A DNA stretch of 64,000 bases from Burkholderiaceae bacterium (lineage in GTDB: Bacteria > Pseudomonadota > Gammaproteobacteria > Burkholderiales > Burkholderiaceae_F), in the NCBI GenBank assembly GCA_019236735.1, contig JAFAIM010000052.1, forward strand, positions 49,698 through 113,697, read 5' to 3'. Each line of letters starts with the position of its first letter. Position 1 is the first letter of the stretch. The position numbers and the translations under genes are program-made. Under the pieces are notes generated by a model. The model saw nothing but the letters and a program-made list of their open reading frames with translations. It was not told the origin of the DNA and searched no databases. Shown piece by piece: positions 1 to 12,011 of this stretch.

Positions 1-10
1 AGGAGAAAAC

Positions 11-244
11 ATGAGCAATAAGGGCCAACTCCTACAAGACCCGTTCCTGAATGCGTTGCGCAAGGAACACGTGCCGGTGTCCATTTACCTGGTCAACGGA
101 ATCAAACTTCAGGGGCAGATCGAGTCGTTCGACCAGTACGTGGTCCTGCTGCGCAACACGGTGACACAGATGGTCTACAAGCACGCCATCTCGACTGTCG
201 TTCCCGCGCGCCCGGTCAACCTGAGCACGGAGCCCGAGTCCTGA
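11..244 (+). CDS. hfq: RNA chaperone Hfq
   Basis: 77 residues, a normal length for a betaproteobacterial Hfq. The Sm1 motif region ([21 protein letters not shown]) and the Sm2 motif YKHAIST near residues 56-62 are intact. The family forms a hexameric ring that helps small RNAs pair with mRNAs. The ATG is preceded by AGGAGA at the very edge of the window, so the start is well supported, but the promoter lies outside. The hflX gene follows after 50 bp in the same direction, the classic hfq-hflX arrangement. Confidence 0.98.
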   Translation: MSNKGQLLQDPFLNALRKEHVPVSIYLVNGIKLQGQIESFDQYVVLLRNTVTQMVYKHAISTVVPARPVNLSTEPES

Positions 245-294
245 GCGGATTCCAGATCGAAGCTTCGCGCGCCGCACCTACTTCGGCGCTCGTC

Positions 295-1473
295 GTGGAG
301 GTGGCGCTGCGCGGGCGCCAGGGCGGTGCGCTCGATGCGCAAGATCAGGCCGAAGAGCTTCGCCAGTTATCCGAAAGCGCCGGCTTCACAACTGCGGGAC
401 AGATGGTCGTTCGGCGCGACCGTCCTGATCCGGCGTTATATCTGGGGCGCGGCAAAGTCGACGAAATCCGCGAGCGGCTGCGGGCATCCGGTTGCGGGAT
501 CCTGGTTGTGGGCGTGCCGTTGTCACCGGTGCAGCAGCGCAACCTGGAGCGCGAGCTGGAGGTGGCGGTGCTCGACCGCACCGCGCTTATCCTGGATATC
601 TTTGCCCAGCGTGCACAGAGCCGCGAGGGCAAGCTGCAGGTGGAGCTTGCCAGGCTGCAGCATCTTTCCACTCGCCTGGTGCGCGGCTGGACCCACTTGG
701 AGCGCCAGCGCGGCGGGATCGGCTTGCGAGCCGGCCCAGGGGAAAAGCAGATCGAGCTGGACCGCCGGATGATCGGCCAACGCGTCAAGCAGTTGCGCGA
801 GCGGCTTCGTACGCTCGATGCGCAGCGGCGCACGCAGCGCAAGGCGCGGCGGCGGCGCGAGGCATTCTGCGTATCCTTGGTCGGTTATACCAACGCGGGC
901 AAGTCGACGCTGTTCAACGCCTTGACGCGCTCCAGCGCGCTTTGTGCAGACCAGTTGTTCGCTACTCTGGACACGACCAGTCGGCGCTGTTTTGTCGCGC
1001 CGGGCGTACCGGTGGTGCTGTCCGATACGGTCGGGTTCATCCGCGATTTGCCGCACGCGCTGATCGAAGCGTTCAAGGCCACCCTGGATGAAGCGGCGCA
1101 GGCCGATCTTCTGGTGCACGTGGTCGACGCATCGGCCGCATCGCGCGAAGCGCAAATGGCCGCCGTCGACGAGGTGCTGCAGGAGATCGGCGCTTCCGAA
1201 GTGCCGCGCTGCGTGGTGTTCAACAAGATCGATCAGGTCGAACGCCGGGCGTCAGTCGAGACGGCGGCCTGTGGTAGGATTGAAACGGTTTGGCTGAGCG
1301 CACGGTCGGGCAACGGGCTCGAGTTGCTGCGCGGCGCGATCGCCCAGCGTGCACAAGAGCAAACTGCAGAGCAAACTGCAGAGCAGGCAGCGGAGCAGAC
1401 TGCACGGCAAACCGCAGAGCCGTACCCCGGCGACGCCGGCATCCTTCCTTTCTCCGATTCACACCCGACATGA
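295..1473 (+). CDS. hflX: GTPase HflX
   Basis: 392 residues. The N-terminal HflX domain precedes a GTPase domain with G1 GYTNAGKST (about residues 197-205), G3 DTVGF and G4 NKID. The family binds the 50S ribosome and rescues stalled or heat-damaged ribosomes. There is no ATG near the beginning; GTG at 295 (or 301) is the only plausible start after the hfq stop. The C terminus carries a low-complexity tail of QTAE repeats encoded by 12-bp tandem repeats. The TGA overlaps the hflK start (ATGA), implying translational coupling. Confidence 0.96.
   Translation: MEVALRGRQGGALDAQDQAEELRQLSESAGFTTAGQMVVRRDRPDPALYLGRGKVDEIRERLRASGCGILVVGVPLSPVQQRNLERELEVAVLDRTALILDIFAQRAQSREGKLQVELARLQHLSTRLVRGWTHLERQRGGIGLRAGPGEKQIELDRRMIGQRVKQLRERLRTLDAQRRTQRKARRRREAFCVSLVGYTNAGKSTLFNALTRSSALCADQLFATLDTTSRRCFVAPGVPVVLSDTVGFIRDLPHALIEAFKATLDEAAQADLLVHVVDASAASREAQMAAVDEVLQEIGASEVPRCVVFNKIDQVERRASVETAACGRIETVWLSARSGNGLELLRGAIAQRAQEQTAEQTAEQAAEQTARQTAEPYPGDAGILPFSDSHPT
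1360..1419 (+). repeat. 12-bp tandem repeat in the hflX 3' end
   Basis: Five consecutive 12-bp units (consensus CAAACTGCAGAG), in frame, encode QTAE QTAE QAAE QTAR QTAE. The first two units are identical and the rest have diverged. Because the unit is a multiple of three, changes in copy number would keep the frame. Confidence 0.9.
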
Positions 1474-2699
1474 ATGACCCGCAGTGGGGTCGCGGCGGAG
1501 GATCCGGCGATGGGGGCGACGGCCAGCGCCCGCGCCGACCCAACGGCCAGGATGGCCCACCCGACCTCGAAGAACTGTGGCGCGAACTGAGCAGGCGCGT
1601 CGGAAACCTGTTCGGATCGGCGCCGGGAGGTGGTGCGTTCAGGGCCCTGGTGGGAGTGTCGGCGGTGCTGGCGGCGATCTTGTTTGTATGGATGTGTACG
1701 GGCTTCTACATCGTGCAGGAAGGGCAGGTCGCCGTCGTTTCGACATTCGGCCGTTTCGACACGATCACCGGAGCGGGCTTTCGCTGGCGAGCACCGTGGC
1801 CGATTCAATCGCACCAGATCGTCGACGTGTTCTCGCAGCGCGAAATCGAAGTCGGCACAAAAGTGCGCGGCCCGGACCGTTTGAAAGAAGCGCTGATGCT
1901 GACCGACGACGAGAATATCGTCGACATGCAATTCAAAGTGCAGTACCGGATCAAATCCGGACCCGATGGTGCACGCGATTTCGTGTTCGGCAGCCGCTTT
2001 TCGCCGGAAAGCGATGCGAGCTCGGTGGTGCGGCAAGTCGGCGAATCGGCGATGCGGGAGGTCGTTGGCCATCGCAAGATGGATTCAGTGCTGTACGAGT
2101 CGCGCCAGCAAATCGCCGACGAGGTGCGCGAACGCATGCAGGAAATGCTCGACCGCTACAGCACCGGGATCCTCGTGACGGCAGTGGCGATCCAGAATGC
2201 GCAGCCGCCGGAGCAGGTTCAAGCAGCGTTCATCGACGCCGTTCAGGCTGGCCAGGACCGCCAGCGGCAGATCAACGAAGGCCAGGCATATGCCAATGAC
2301 GTCGTGCCGCGTGCACGGGGCGGCGCCGCACGGTTGATCCAGGAGGCCGAGGGCTACCGGGCCAGGACGGTGGAGACTGCGCAGGGCGATGCGGCACGCT
2401 TCCGCGAGGTGCTGACCGAATACTCCAAAGCTCCGTCGGTGACGCGCGAGCGCATGTACCTGGACACGATGCAGCAGATCTTCGCCAACACGACAAAGGT
2501 GATGGTGGATCTGAAGACCTCCAGCCAGCTGCTGTACCTTCCGCTGGACAAGCTGCTGCAGCAGTCGGCGGCGGAGACGGTGCACCCTGGCGCGCCGGCA
2601 GCCAGCGCACCTGCCGCAAGCACGCCGTCCTCCGGGGGCGCGGAAGCGCGTGCGCGCGAGACGCCTGGCGATCGCGACCGCGATCGGGAGTCGCGCTGA
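1470..2699 (+). CDS. hflK: Membrane protease modulator HflK
   Basis: 409 residues from ATG 1470, which overlaps the hflX stop. It has a Gly/Arg/Pro-rich cytoplasmic N terminus (MNDPQWGRGGG...), one membrane segment around residues 60-85 (LVGVSAVLAAILFVWMCTGFYIV), then a SPFH/band-7 domain and an Ala/Ser-rich tail. HflK with HflC forms the large periplasmic complex that surrounds FtsH and modulates its proteolysis. The open frame extends upstream, but those codons lie inside hflX and do not resemble HflK. Confidence 0.96.
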   Translation: MNDPQWGRGGGSGDGGDGQRPRRPNGQDGPPDLEELWRELSRRVGNLFGSAPGGGAFRALVGVSAVLAAILFVWMCTGFYIVQEGQVAVVSTFGRFDTITGAGFRWRAPWPIQSHQIVDVFSQREIEVGTKVRGPDRLKEALMLTDDENIVDMQFKVQYRIKSGPDGARDFVFGSRFSPESDASSVVRQVGESAMREVVGHRKMDSVLYESRQQIADEVRERMQEMLDRYSTGILVTAVAIQNAQPPEQVQAAFIDAVQAGQDRQRQINEGQAYANDVVPRARGGAARLIQEAEGYRARTVETAQGDAARFREVLTEYSKAPSVTRERMYLDTMQQIFANTTKVMVDLKTSSQLLYLPLDKLLQQSAAETVHPGAPAASAPAASTPSSGGAEARARETPGDRDRDRESR

Positions 2700-2718
2700 T
2701 GGCGACGGAAAGCTCGCT

Positions 2719-3603
2719 GTGAACCGGATCATCTGGACCGTCCTCGGGGTAGTGATTGCGACGGGCTTGTTCCGCCTGTGCGCTTTTATCGTCGATCAGA
2801 AGCACTACGCAATCGTGTTCGAGCTCGGTCATATCAGCCGGGTGATCGACAAACCAGGGCTGAATTTCAAGCTTCCGCCGCCGTTCCAGAACGTCGAGTA
2901 TCTGGACAAGCGGATCCTGACGATCGACCCGCAGAGCGACGATCGCGTGCAAACTGCGGAGAAAAAGAACCTGCTGATCGATTCGTTCGTGAAGTGGCGA
3001 ATCGTCGATGCACACAGCTTCTGGGTCAGTTTCCATGGCGCCGAGCACGATGCCGAAGATCGCATCACGACGCTCGTGCGCGATGCTCTGAACCAGGCCG
3101 TTAACAAGCGTACCGTCAACGACATCACATCGCGCGAGCGCGACAAGGCGATGGAGGAGATCCGCGTGGCGGTCCAGGCTCGCGTGAAGGATTTCGGAGT
3201 CGACATCGTCGACGTACGCCTCAAGCGCGTCGATTTCATTCCGGAGGCGAGCGAATCGGTGTTCCACCGAATGGAGTCGGAGCGCAAGCAGGTTGCCAAC
3301 AAGCAACGCTCCGACGGGGCCGCCGATGCCGAGAAGATCCGGGCGGATGCCGACCGGCAACGCGAGGTGTTGCTGGCCGAAGCCTATCGCGATGCTCAGC
3401 GGATCAAGGGCGAGGGTGACGCCCGCGCTTCGGCGATCTACGCGCAGGCGTTCGGCGCAAATCCCGAGTTCTACGCGTTCTACCGCAGCCTGGATGCGTA
3501 CCGCCAGAGCTTCCGCAGCCGCTCGGACACGCTGATGATCGATCCGTCCTCGGAGTTCTTCAAGTACTTCAAGGCCCAGGGTGGCGCCGCGGCGGGAAGA
3601 TGA
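2719..3603 (+). CDS. hflC: Membrane protease modulator HflC
   Basis: 294 residues from GTG 2719 (VNRIIWTVLGVVIATGLFRL), an N-terminal membrane anchor followed by an SPFH domain. It is the partner of HflK. The frame is open back to 2650, but those codons overlap hflK and read as an Arg-rich shadow. An ATG at 2699 that overlaps the hflK stop is in another frame and gives only seven codons, so I reject it. The TGA overlaps the ATG of the next small gene. Confidence 0.95.
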   Translation: MNRIIWTVLGVVIATGLFRLCAFIVDQKHYAIVFELGHISRVIDKPGLNFKLPPPFQNVEYLDKRILTIDPQSDDRVQTAEKKNLLIDSFVKWRIVDAHSFWVSFHGAEHDAEDRITTLVRDALNQAVNKRTVNDITSRERDKAMEEIRVAVQARVKDFGVDIVDVRLKRVDFIPEASESVFHRMESERKQVANKQRSDGAADAEKIRADADRQREVLLAEAYRDAQRIKGEGDARASAIYAQAFGANPEFYAFYRSLDAYRQSFRSRSDTLMIDPSSEFFKYFKAQGGAAAGR

Positions 3604-3791
3604 TCATGCTGGATGCGCTCGGCCCCGCGTTTGCTCTGATGCTCGTTCTCGAGGGGCTCGCGCCGCTGCTTTCACCGCGCTCCTGGCGAGGCGCGATGCG
3701 GCGCGCCACCGACCTGGCCGACGGGCAGATCCGCTTCTTCGGACTCGTGTCCATCGTGCTCGGTACGCTGCTGTTTTGGCTGCTGGCGTAG
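3600..3791 (+). CDS. DUF2065 (YjeT-like) small membrane protein
   Basis: 63 residues with two hydrophobic segments (LGPAFALMLVLEGLAPLL and FFGLVSIVLGTLLFWLLA) joined by a basic/polar loop. This is the form of DUF2065/YjeT proteins, which commonly sit just after hflC. The ATG at 3600 overlaps the hflC stop by 4 nt; ATG 3606 is an alternative. No biochemical function is known to me; coupling to hflKC suggests an inner-membrane role. Confidence 0.88.
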   Translation: MIMLDALGPAFALMLVLEGLAPLLSPRSWRGAMRRATDLADGQIRFFGLVSIVLGTLLFWLLA

Positions 3792-3817
3792 GCGAAAGCG
3801 CACCCCGTACCCGGCGA

Positions 3818-6862
<3,045 letters not shown>

Positions 6863-6868
6863 CGGAAC

Positions 6869-6955
6869 TGGTGCCCAGAAGAGGACTCGAACCTCCACAC
6901 CCTCGCGGGCGCCAGGACCTGAACCTGGTGCGTCTACCAATTCCGCCATCTGGGC
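6869..6955 (-). tRNA. tRNA-Leu (anticodon CAG)
   Basis: On the minus strand the sequence folds as a class II tRNA. The acceptor GCCCAGA pairs with TCTGGGC, the D-arm contains GGTAGACGC, the anticodon stem is CCAGG/CCTGG with loop TTCAGGT (CAG), there is a long variable arm, and the T-arm is GGTTCGAGTCC. The 3' CCA is encoded at 6869-6871. It sits opposite in strand to the flanking PRTase and rnr genes. Confidence 0.96.
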
Positions 6956-6991
6956 AGCGGGGAGGCGCGGATTTTAGATCGAGGTATTTGC

Positions 6992-9436
6992 TTGTCAAAT
7001 CAACGTAATTCAAATTCACCACGAGGCGCGCGGCCGGGGCCGCAGGCGGACCCGCAAGGCCGCAAGCAATCCGTGGCAGCGATTGAGGGAAAGTCGATCA
7101 TCGAGGCGCTGACCGCGGCCGGCTCGCCGCTGACCGACGCCCAGGTGGCCGAGCGGCTGCAAATCGCTGAACAGCAGCGCGCGGCGCTGGCGGCAGCGCT
7201 GACGGAGCTCGAGCGCGAGGGGCGCATCGTTCGCAACCGCGCCGGCCTGCTGCTGGTAACGACGCGCGCTGGGCTACTGTCGGGCCAGGTGCAGGGGCAC
7301 CGCGAGGGCCACGGCCTGCTGGTGCGTGACGACGGCGGGCCGGACGTGGTGCTGGACGACCACGAAATGAGCAAGGTCCTGCACGGCGACCGCGTTCTGG
7401 TGCGGCCAACCGGTTTGGAACGGCGCGGCCGGCCCGTGGGAGAAATCGTCGAAGTCATCGAGAGGCGCACCACCGTGCTGGTGGGGCGCCTGCTGAACGA
7501 ACGCGGCGTCACCATCGTCGTTCCGGAGGACCAGCGTATTCAGCATGACATCCTGGTACCGCCACACGGCGCCGGAGAAGCCCGTCACGGCCAGGTCGTT
7601 GTGGTCGAGATCATCCAGCAGCCGCAGCGCTACGTGCAGCCGATTGGCCGGGTGACCGAGGTGCTCGGCGAGATCGATGACCCAGGAATGGAGATCGAGA
7701 TCGCGGTACGCAAATTCGCCGTCCCGCATCAGTTTCCGGAGGCAGCCCTACGTGAAGCGCAAGCGCTGCCCGCGGAGGTACGTGCGGCCGACCGCAAGTC
7801 GCGCGTCGACCTGCGCGACATCCCGCTGGTGACGATCGACGGGGAGGACGCACGCGACTTCGACGACGCCGTGTACTGCGAGGCGATCGGCCGCAAGGGT
7901 TGGCGCCTGATCGTTGCGATTGCGGACGTTGGCCACTACGTCGGACCGGGTAGCGCGCTGGACCGGGAAGCACAAGCACGTTCGACCTCCGTTTACTTCC
8001 CGCGCCGCGTGATTCCGATGCTGCCGGAGCGCCTTTCCAACGGCCTGTGTTCGCTCAATCCAGGAGTCGAGCGGGTGGCGATGGTGTGCGACATCGTGAT
8101 CGGTCCCAAGGGAGCGATCCACGCATATCAGTTCTACCCCGCGCTGATCCAGTCGCGCGCACGCTTGACGTACACGGAGGTGTGGGAGGCGCTCTCGGTT
8201 CCCGATTCGCCCGCCCAGCGGCGCCTGCAGTCCTTACTGCCGCAGCTGCGCAATTTGCACGAGCTGTACGAGGTGCTGGTTGCGCGCCGGGATCAGCGCG
8301 GCGCGCTCGAGTTGGACACGGTCGAGACGCAGATCGTCTGCGATGCGAACGGTCGGATCGAGCGAATCGTCCCGCGCGTGCGCAACGACGCCCATCGGCT
8401 GATCGAGGAATGCATGCTGGCAGCGAACGTGTGCGCTGCCGACTTCCTGCAACGGGGGCGGCAGCACACGCTGTACCGGGTACACGAGGGGCCGACGCCG
8501 GCGAAGCTGGAGGCGCTGCGCACCTCGCTGCGCGCGTTCGGCCTGCAGCTCGACGGCGGTGCGGTACCCCAACCTCACCATTACGCCAAACTGTTGCGAG
8601 CGGTCCGTGCGCGCGCCGACGCCCAGTTGCTGCAGACGACGGTACTGCGATCGATGCAGCAGGCGATCTATACGCCGCACAACAGCGGCCATTTCGGCCT
8701 GGCGTATCCCGCGTATGCACACTTCACCTCTCCAATCCGACGGTATCCGGATCTGCTTGTGCACCGCGCGATTCGGGCATTGCTTGCCGGTCGGCGCTTC
8801 GATCCGACCCTTTACGGACTGGACGGTTCCGTGGGCAATGGCGCATCGGCGATGGCGAGCTGGGAGCGCCTTGGGGTTCTGTGCTCGGCCAACGAACGCC
8901 GAGCCGACGAGGCCTCGCGCGACGTCGAAGCATGGCTGAAGAGCTACTACGTCCGCGAGCGCGTCGGCGAGACTTTCACGGGGTCGATCTCTGCCGTTGT
9001 GCCGTTTGGGGCATTCGTGATCCTGGACGATTTGTACGTAGAGGGCCTGGTGCACGTCTCGGAGCTGGGGTCCGAGTACTTCCACTTCAACGAGGGGCTC
9101 CATGAGCTGCGAGGCGAGCGCACGGGGCTGCGCTTTCGGCTGGGAGATCGACTTACGGTGCAGGTCGCTCGCGTTGACCTGGAGGCGCGGCGGATCGACT
9201 TCCGCCTGGTGCGGCCGGGAGCTGTCCCGAGCCGCCCTAATGGGCGGGACGCCGCGCAGAAAACCCGAGGCGCGGACGGCGCAGTCGATCAACGTGCATC
9301 GGCGCGTAGCGCGCGCAAGGCACGCCGAGCGGCGAAGTTCGCACTTCGTTCAGCGGAGCCTGCCGCGCACGCCCAGCGACGCGGGAAAGTCGGAGTCGGA
9401 GGGCGTAAGGGGCGGCGGCGGGGTGCTTCCCGATGA
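6992..9436 (+). CDS. rnr: Ribonuclease R
   Basis: 814 residues. There is an N-terminal winged-helix region, cold-shock/OB domains, and an RNB catalytic domain with the Asp cluster DGEDARDFDDAVY (about residues 283-295). An S1 domain follows (about 655-740, GETFTGSISAVVPFGAFV), then a Lys/Arg-rich tail. It is a processive 3'-5' exonuclease that degrades structured RNA. The start is TTG at 6992, preceded by GAGG at 6981; no ATG lies nearby. The TGA overlaps the rlmB ATG. Confidence 0.96.
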   Translation: MSNQRNSNSPRGARPGPQADPQGRKQSVAAIEGKSIIEALTAAGSPLTDAQVAERLQIAEQQRAALAAALTELEREGRIVRNRAGLLLVTTRAGLLSGQVQGHREGHGLLVRDDGGPDVVLDDHEMSKVLHGDRVLVRPTGLERRGRPVGEIVEVIERRTTVLVGRLLNERGVTIVVPEDQRIQHDILVPPHGAGEARHGQVVVVEIIQQPQRYVQPIGRVTEVLGEIDDPGMEIEIAVRKFAVPHQFPEAALREAQALPAEVRAADRKSRVDLRDIPLVTIDGEDARDFDDAVYCEAIGRKGWRLIVAIADVGHYVGPGSALDREAQARSTSVYFPRRVIPMLPERLSNGLCSLNPGVERVAMVCDIVIGPKGAIHAYQFYPALIQSRARLTYTEVWEALSVPDSPAQRRLQSLLPQLRNLHELYEVLVARRDQRGALELDTVETQIVCDANGRIERIVPRVRNDAHRLIEECMLAANVCAADFLQRGRQHTLYRVHEGPTPAKLEALRTSLRAFGLQLDGGAVPQPHHYAKLLRAVRARADAQLLQTTVLRSMQQAIYTPHNSGHFGLAYPAYAHFTSPIRRYPDLLVHRAIRALLAGRRFDPTLYGLDGSVGNGASAMASWERLGVLCSANERRADEASRDVEAWLKSYYVRERVGETFTGSISAVVPFGAFVILDDLYVEGLVHVSELGSEYFHFNEGLHELRGERTGLRFRLGDRLTVQVARVDLEARRIDFRLVRPGAVPSRPNGRDAAQKTRGADGAVDQRASARSARKARRAAKFALRSAEPAAHAQRRGKVGVGGRKGRRRGASR

Positions 9437-10227
9437 GTCGGCACACGGTGGTGGCGGGATTTCACGCAGTCACCGCCAGATTGCGCAACTCCCCGGACAC
9501 GATCGAATCGCTGTATTACGACGCGACCCGCCGGGATGGGCGAATGCAGCAGCTATTGGAGCGCGCCCAGCACGCCCGGGTGCGGCCGATCGCGGCGGAA
9601 TCTGCGCGCCTGCAGGCGCTTGCGGGCGGCACTCGTCATCAGGGGGTAGTGGCACTGTGCGAAGCGGTGCAGCCGGCGCGGTCTCTTGCACAAATCCTCG
9701 AGCGGATCGGGTCCGATTCGCTTTTGATGTTGTTGGACGGGATCACCGATCCGCGCAACCTCGGGGCTTGTCTGCGGACGGCAGAGGCTGCGGCGGTGCA
9801 GGCAGTGGTGCTGCCGCGCGACCGCAGCGCACCTCTTTCGTCCGCAGCGCTTAAGGCGGCCAGCGGAGCGATCGAGTCGTTGCCGGTGATCGCTGTGGTG
9901 AATCTTGCGAGGTCGATGGACGAGATCAAGGAGGCCGGGGTGCGAATCGTCGGCGCCGATCACACAGCCTCGCGCAGTATTTACGCGGTGAACCTAGGCG
10001 GTCCGCTGGCCTGGGCGCTGGGTGCCGAGGGGCACGGCCTGCGGCGACTCACGCGCGAGCGCTGCGACGAACTGGCGAGCATCCCGCTGGGGGGGCAGGT
10101 CGAAAGCTTGAACGTTTCGGTCGCGGCTGGCGTCTGCCTGTTCGAAACGCGCCGCCAGAGGAGCGCTGGTCGCGGCGCAAGCCCCAGCGCTTCCGGGGCG
10201 GTCTCGGATGACGCACAAGTAAGGTAA
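9433..10227 (+). CDS. rlmB: 23S rRNA (guanosine-2'-O)-methyltransferase RlmB
   Basis: 264 residues of the SpoU/TrmH family. The N-terminal substrate-binding domain (AGFHAVTARL...) is followed by the knotted SAM-binding domain with LLDGITDPRNLGACLRTAEA, LGAEGHGL and the final IPLGGQVESLNVSVAAGV motif. RlmB methylates G2251 of 23S rRNA. Translational overlap with rnr (ATGA at 9433) is the usual rnr-rlmB pair. Confidence 0.96.
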   Translation: MSRHTVVAGFHAVTARLRNSPDTIESLYYDATRRDGRMQQLLERAQHARVRPIAAESARLQALAGGTRHQGVVALCEAVQPARSLAQILERIGSDSLLMLLDGITDPRNLGACLRTAEAAAVQAVVLPRDRSAPLSSAALKAASGAIESLPVIAVVNLARSMDEIKEAGVRIVGADHTASRSIYAVNLGGPLAWALGAEGHGLRRLTRERCDELASIPLGGQVESLNVSVAAGVCLFETRRQRSAGRGASPSASGAVSDDAQVR

Positions 10228-10293
10228 AATCTTGCGTTTGTTCCTTGCCACACCGGAAAGACGCTCCGGGTGGCTTCATCCAGAGGGAGCGCG

Positions 10294-10656
10294 ATGCGTC
10301 ACTACGAGATCTGTTTCATCGTCCATCCGGACCAGAGCGAGCAGGTGCCGGGAATGATCGAGCGCTACCGTGCGCTCGTGACGGCGCAGGGCGGAAAAAT
10401 TCACCGTGTCGAGGACTGGGGCCGGCGCCAGCTCGCCTATCCAATCGACAAGCTGGTCAAAGCGCACTACGTGCTGATGAATGTGGAGTGCGGCAAGGCC
10501 ACGCTGGATGAGCTCGAGCACGGTTTCCGCTACAACGACGCTGTGCTGCGACATTTGACGGTTGGAATGAAGTTGGCGCAGACGGGACCCTCTCCGATGA
10601 TGAAAATCGTCGAAAGAGAGGAGGCGCGCAAGGCGGCCTCGGAGCAGGCTGGCTGA
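10294..10656 (+). CDS. rpsF: 30S ribosomal protein bS6
   Basis: 120 residues from ATG 10294, with GAGGGAG at 10283-10289. [15 protein letters not shown] is the canonical bS6 start, and the [10 protein letters not shown] block lies mid-protein. The frame is open back to 10270 but the extra codons are not S6-like. It is first gene of the rpsF-priB-rpsR-rplI ribosomal operon. A possible promoter upstream (AAGGTAAAATCTTG near 10218) is only suggestive. Confidence 0.97.
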   Translation: MRHYEICFIVHPDQSEQVPGMIERYRALVTAQGGKIHRVEDWGRRQLAYPIDKLVKAHYVLMNVECGKATLDELEHGFRYNDAVLRHLTVGMKLAQTGPSPMMKIVEREEARKAASEQAG

Positions 10657-10658
10657 TC

Positions 10659-10715
10659 GGGCTGCAATGCGCGGGCTGCAATGCGCGGGCTGCAATGCGC
10701 GGGCTGGAAATGCGC
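10659..10715 (+). repeat. 14-bp minisatellite in the rpsF-priB gap
   Basis: Three perfect tandem copies of GGGCTGCAATGCGC (10659-10672, 10673-10686, 10687-10700) and a fourth with one insertion (GGGCTGGAAATGCGC, 10701-10715). It begins three bases after the rpsF stop and lies in the untranslated spacer before priB. Confidence 0.95.
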
Positions 10716-10781
10716 GGCCCGCACCTGCGCGGCGCTGTTCGACATCGCCGGCCGGATCGGTGATCGTCGCGGCAGGACGGG

Positions 10782-11150
10782 GTGAGCGGCGGCGAGGTGA
10801 ACGACGGCGAGGTGAACGACGGGGACAACGAGGTTCGGCTCGCTGGCTTCCTTGTGGAACGCGGCGCGCTGCGGCGCACGCCGGCCGGGGTGGCGGTGCT
10901 GGAGGCGCGGATCCAGCACCGGTGTGAGGTGATCGAAGCGGGGTTGCCGCGCACGGTGGAGTTTGTGATGGGCGCCGTCGCTTTGGGCGCCGTGGCGGAC
11001 CTGTTGGAACGCGAGGCCCTCGGCGCGCGGCTGGAGCTGTCGGGCTTCCTGGCACCTCGCACGCGCCGATCCAGCAGATTGGTTTTGCATTTGACGGCCA
11101 TACGAAGTATTGCGACAGGAAGCAGTCGGGACGATCAAGCAGGGAGTTGA
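10782..11150 (+). CDS. priB: Primosomal replication protein PriB
   Basis: Up to 122 residues with an OB-fold core [22 protein letters not shown]...HRCEVIEAG, typical of PriB, in its usual slot between rpsF and rpsR. PriB binds single-stranded DNA and helps PriA load DnaB at stalled forks. Three in-frame GTG starts (10782, 10797, 10812) lie in a 15-bp repeat. The last has the best-spaced AGGTGA upstream, so the true N terminus may be 10 residues shorter. The C terminus beyond about residue 105 is longer than in the family and of no clear function. Confidence 0.88.
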   Translation: MSGGEVNDGEVNDGDNEVRLAGFLVERGALRRTPAGVAVLEARIQHRCEVIEAGLPRTVEFVMGAVALGAVADLLEREALGARLELSGFLAPRTRRSSRLVLHLTAIRSIATGSSRDDQAGS

Positions 11151-11157
11151 GGAAAAA

Positions 11158-11463
11158 ATGCCTTTCGGACGCAGAGCGAGCAAATCCACCAAGGGCAAGC
11201 CGACCGGACGAGGCGGCACGGGACGGCGCGGACAACAGCAAAATGCGTTGTTCAAGCGGCGCAAGTTCTGTCGCTTTACGGCCGAGAAAGTCGAGATGAT
11301 CGACTACAAGGACATCGAGACGCTGCGCGACTTCATTCTGGACAACGGCAAGATCATCCCCGCTCGCCTTACCGGAACGAAGGCGCACTACCAACGCCAG
11401 CTCGATACGGCGATCAAGCGGGCGCGCTTCCTGGCACTGTTGCCGTACACGGACAATCACTGA
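11158..11463 (+). CDS. rpsR: 30S ribosomal protein bS18
   Basis: 101 residues from ATG 11158 with GAGG just upstream. The N-terminal 30 residues are a Gly/Lys/Gln-rich extension. The core [25 protein letters not shown]...[13 protein letters not shown] is standard bS18. The ATG is 7 nt after the priB stop. Confidence 0.97.
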   Translation: MPFGRRASKSTKGKPTGRGGTGRRGQQQNALFKRRKFCRFTAEKVEMIDYKDIETLRDFILDNGKIIPARLTGTKAHYQRQLDTAIKRARFLALLPYTDNH

Positions 11464-11497
11464 GGGCGAAATCCCCGAAGGCGGGCAGGAGAGTGCA

Positions 11498-11950
11498 ATG
11501 CAAGTAATCCTTCTGGAAAAGCTGGGCCATTTGGGCCAGCTCGGTGATGTCGTCAAAGTCAAGGACGGCTTTGCGCGCAACTACCTGATCCCGCAAGGCA
11601 AGGCGAAGCGCGCCACCGAGGCGGCACTCAAGGAGTTCGAGGGCCGGCGCGCCGAGCTGGAAAAGGCACATGCCGATCGGCTGGAGGCGGCACAAGGGGT
11701 CGGCGGCCGTTTGGCGGGCCTGACCGTGCAGATTCCGGCCCGCGCGGGCGTCGACGGACGCCTGTTCGGGTCGGTCACAAACTACGACATCGCCGAGGCG
11801 GTCAACCAGCAAGGTTTCCAGATCACCAAGGCCCAAGTCCGAATGCCGCAGGGTCCGCTCAAGACGGTGGGCGATCACAAAGTCCAGCTTGCGCTTCACT
11901 CGGACGTGGTGGTCGAAATCACGGTCTCGGTCCTGAGCGACGCCGCCTGA
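11498..11950 (+). CDS. rplI: 50S ribosomal protein bL9
   Basis: 150 residues with the N-terminal L9 signature [30 protein letters not shown], the connecting helix and the C-terminal domain. A GGAGAG ribosome-binding site precedes the ATG. Last ribosomal gene of the operon, followed by dnaB in the common proteobacterial order. Confidence 0.98.
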   Translation: MQVILLEKLGHLGQLGDVVKVKDGFARNYLIPQGKAKRATEAALKEFEGRRAELEKAHADRLEAAQGVGGRLAGLTVQIPARAGVDGRLFGSVTNYDIAEAVNQQGFQITKAQVRMPQGPLKTVGDHKVQLALHSDVVVEITVSVLSDAA

Positions 11951-12011
11951 GCTGCCGGCGGCCATTTCGGTCAACAGCGTCAACAGCGCGATCGACAGCA
12001 CGATCGACGCC

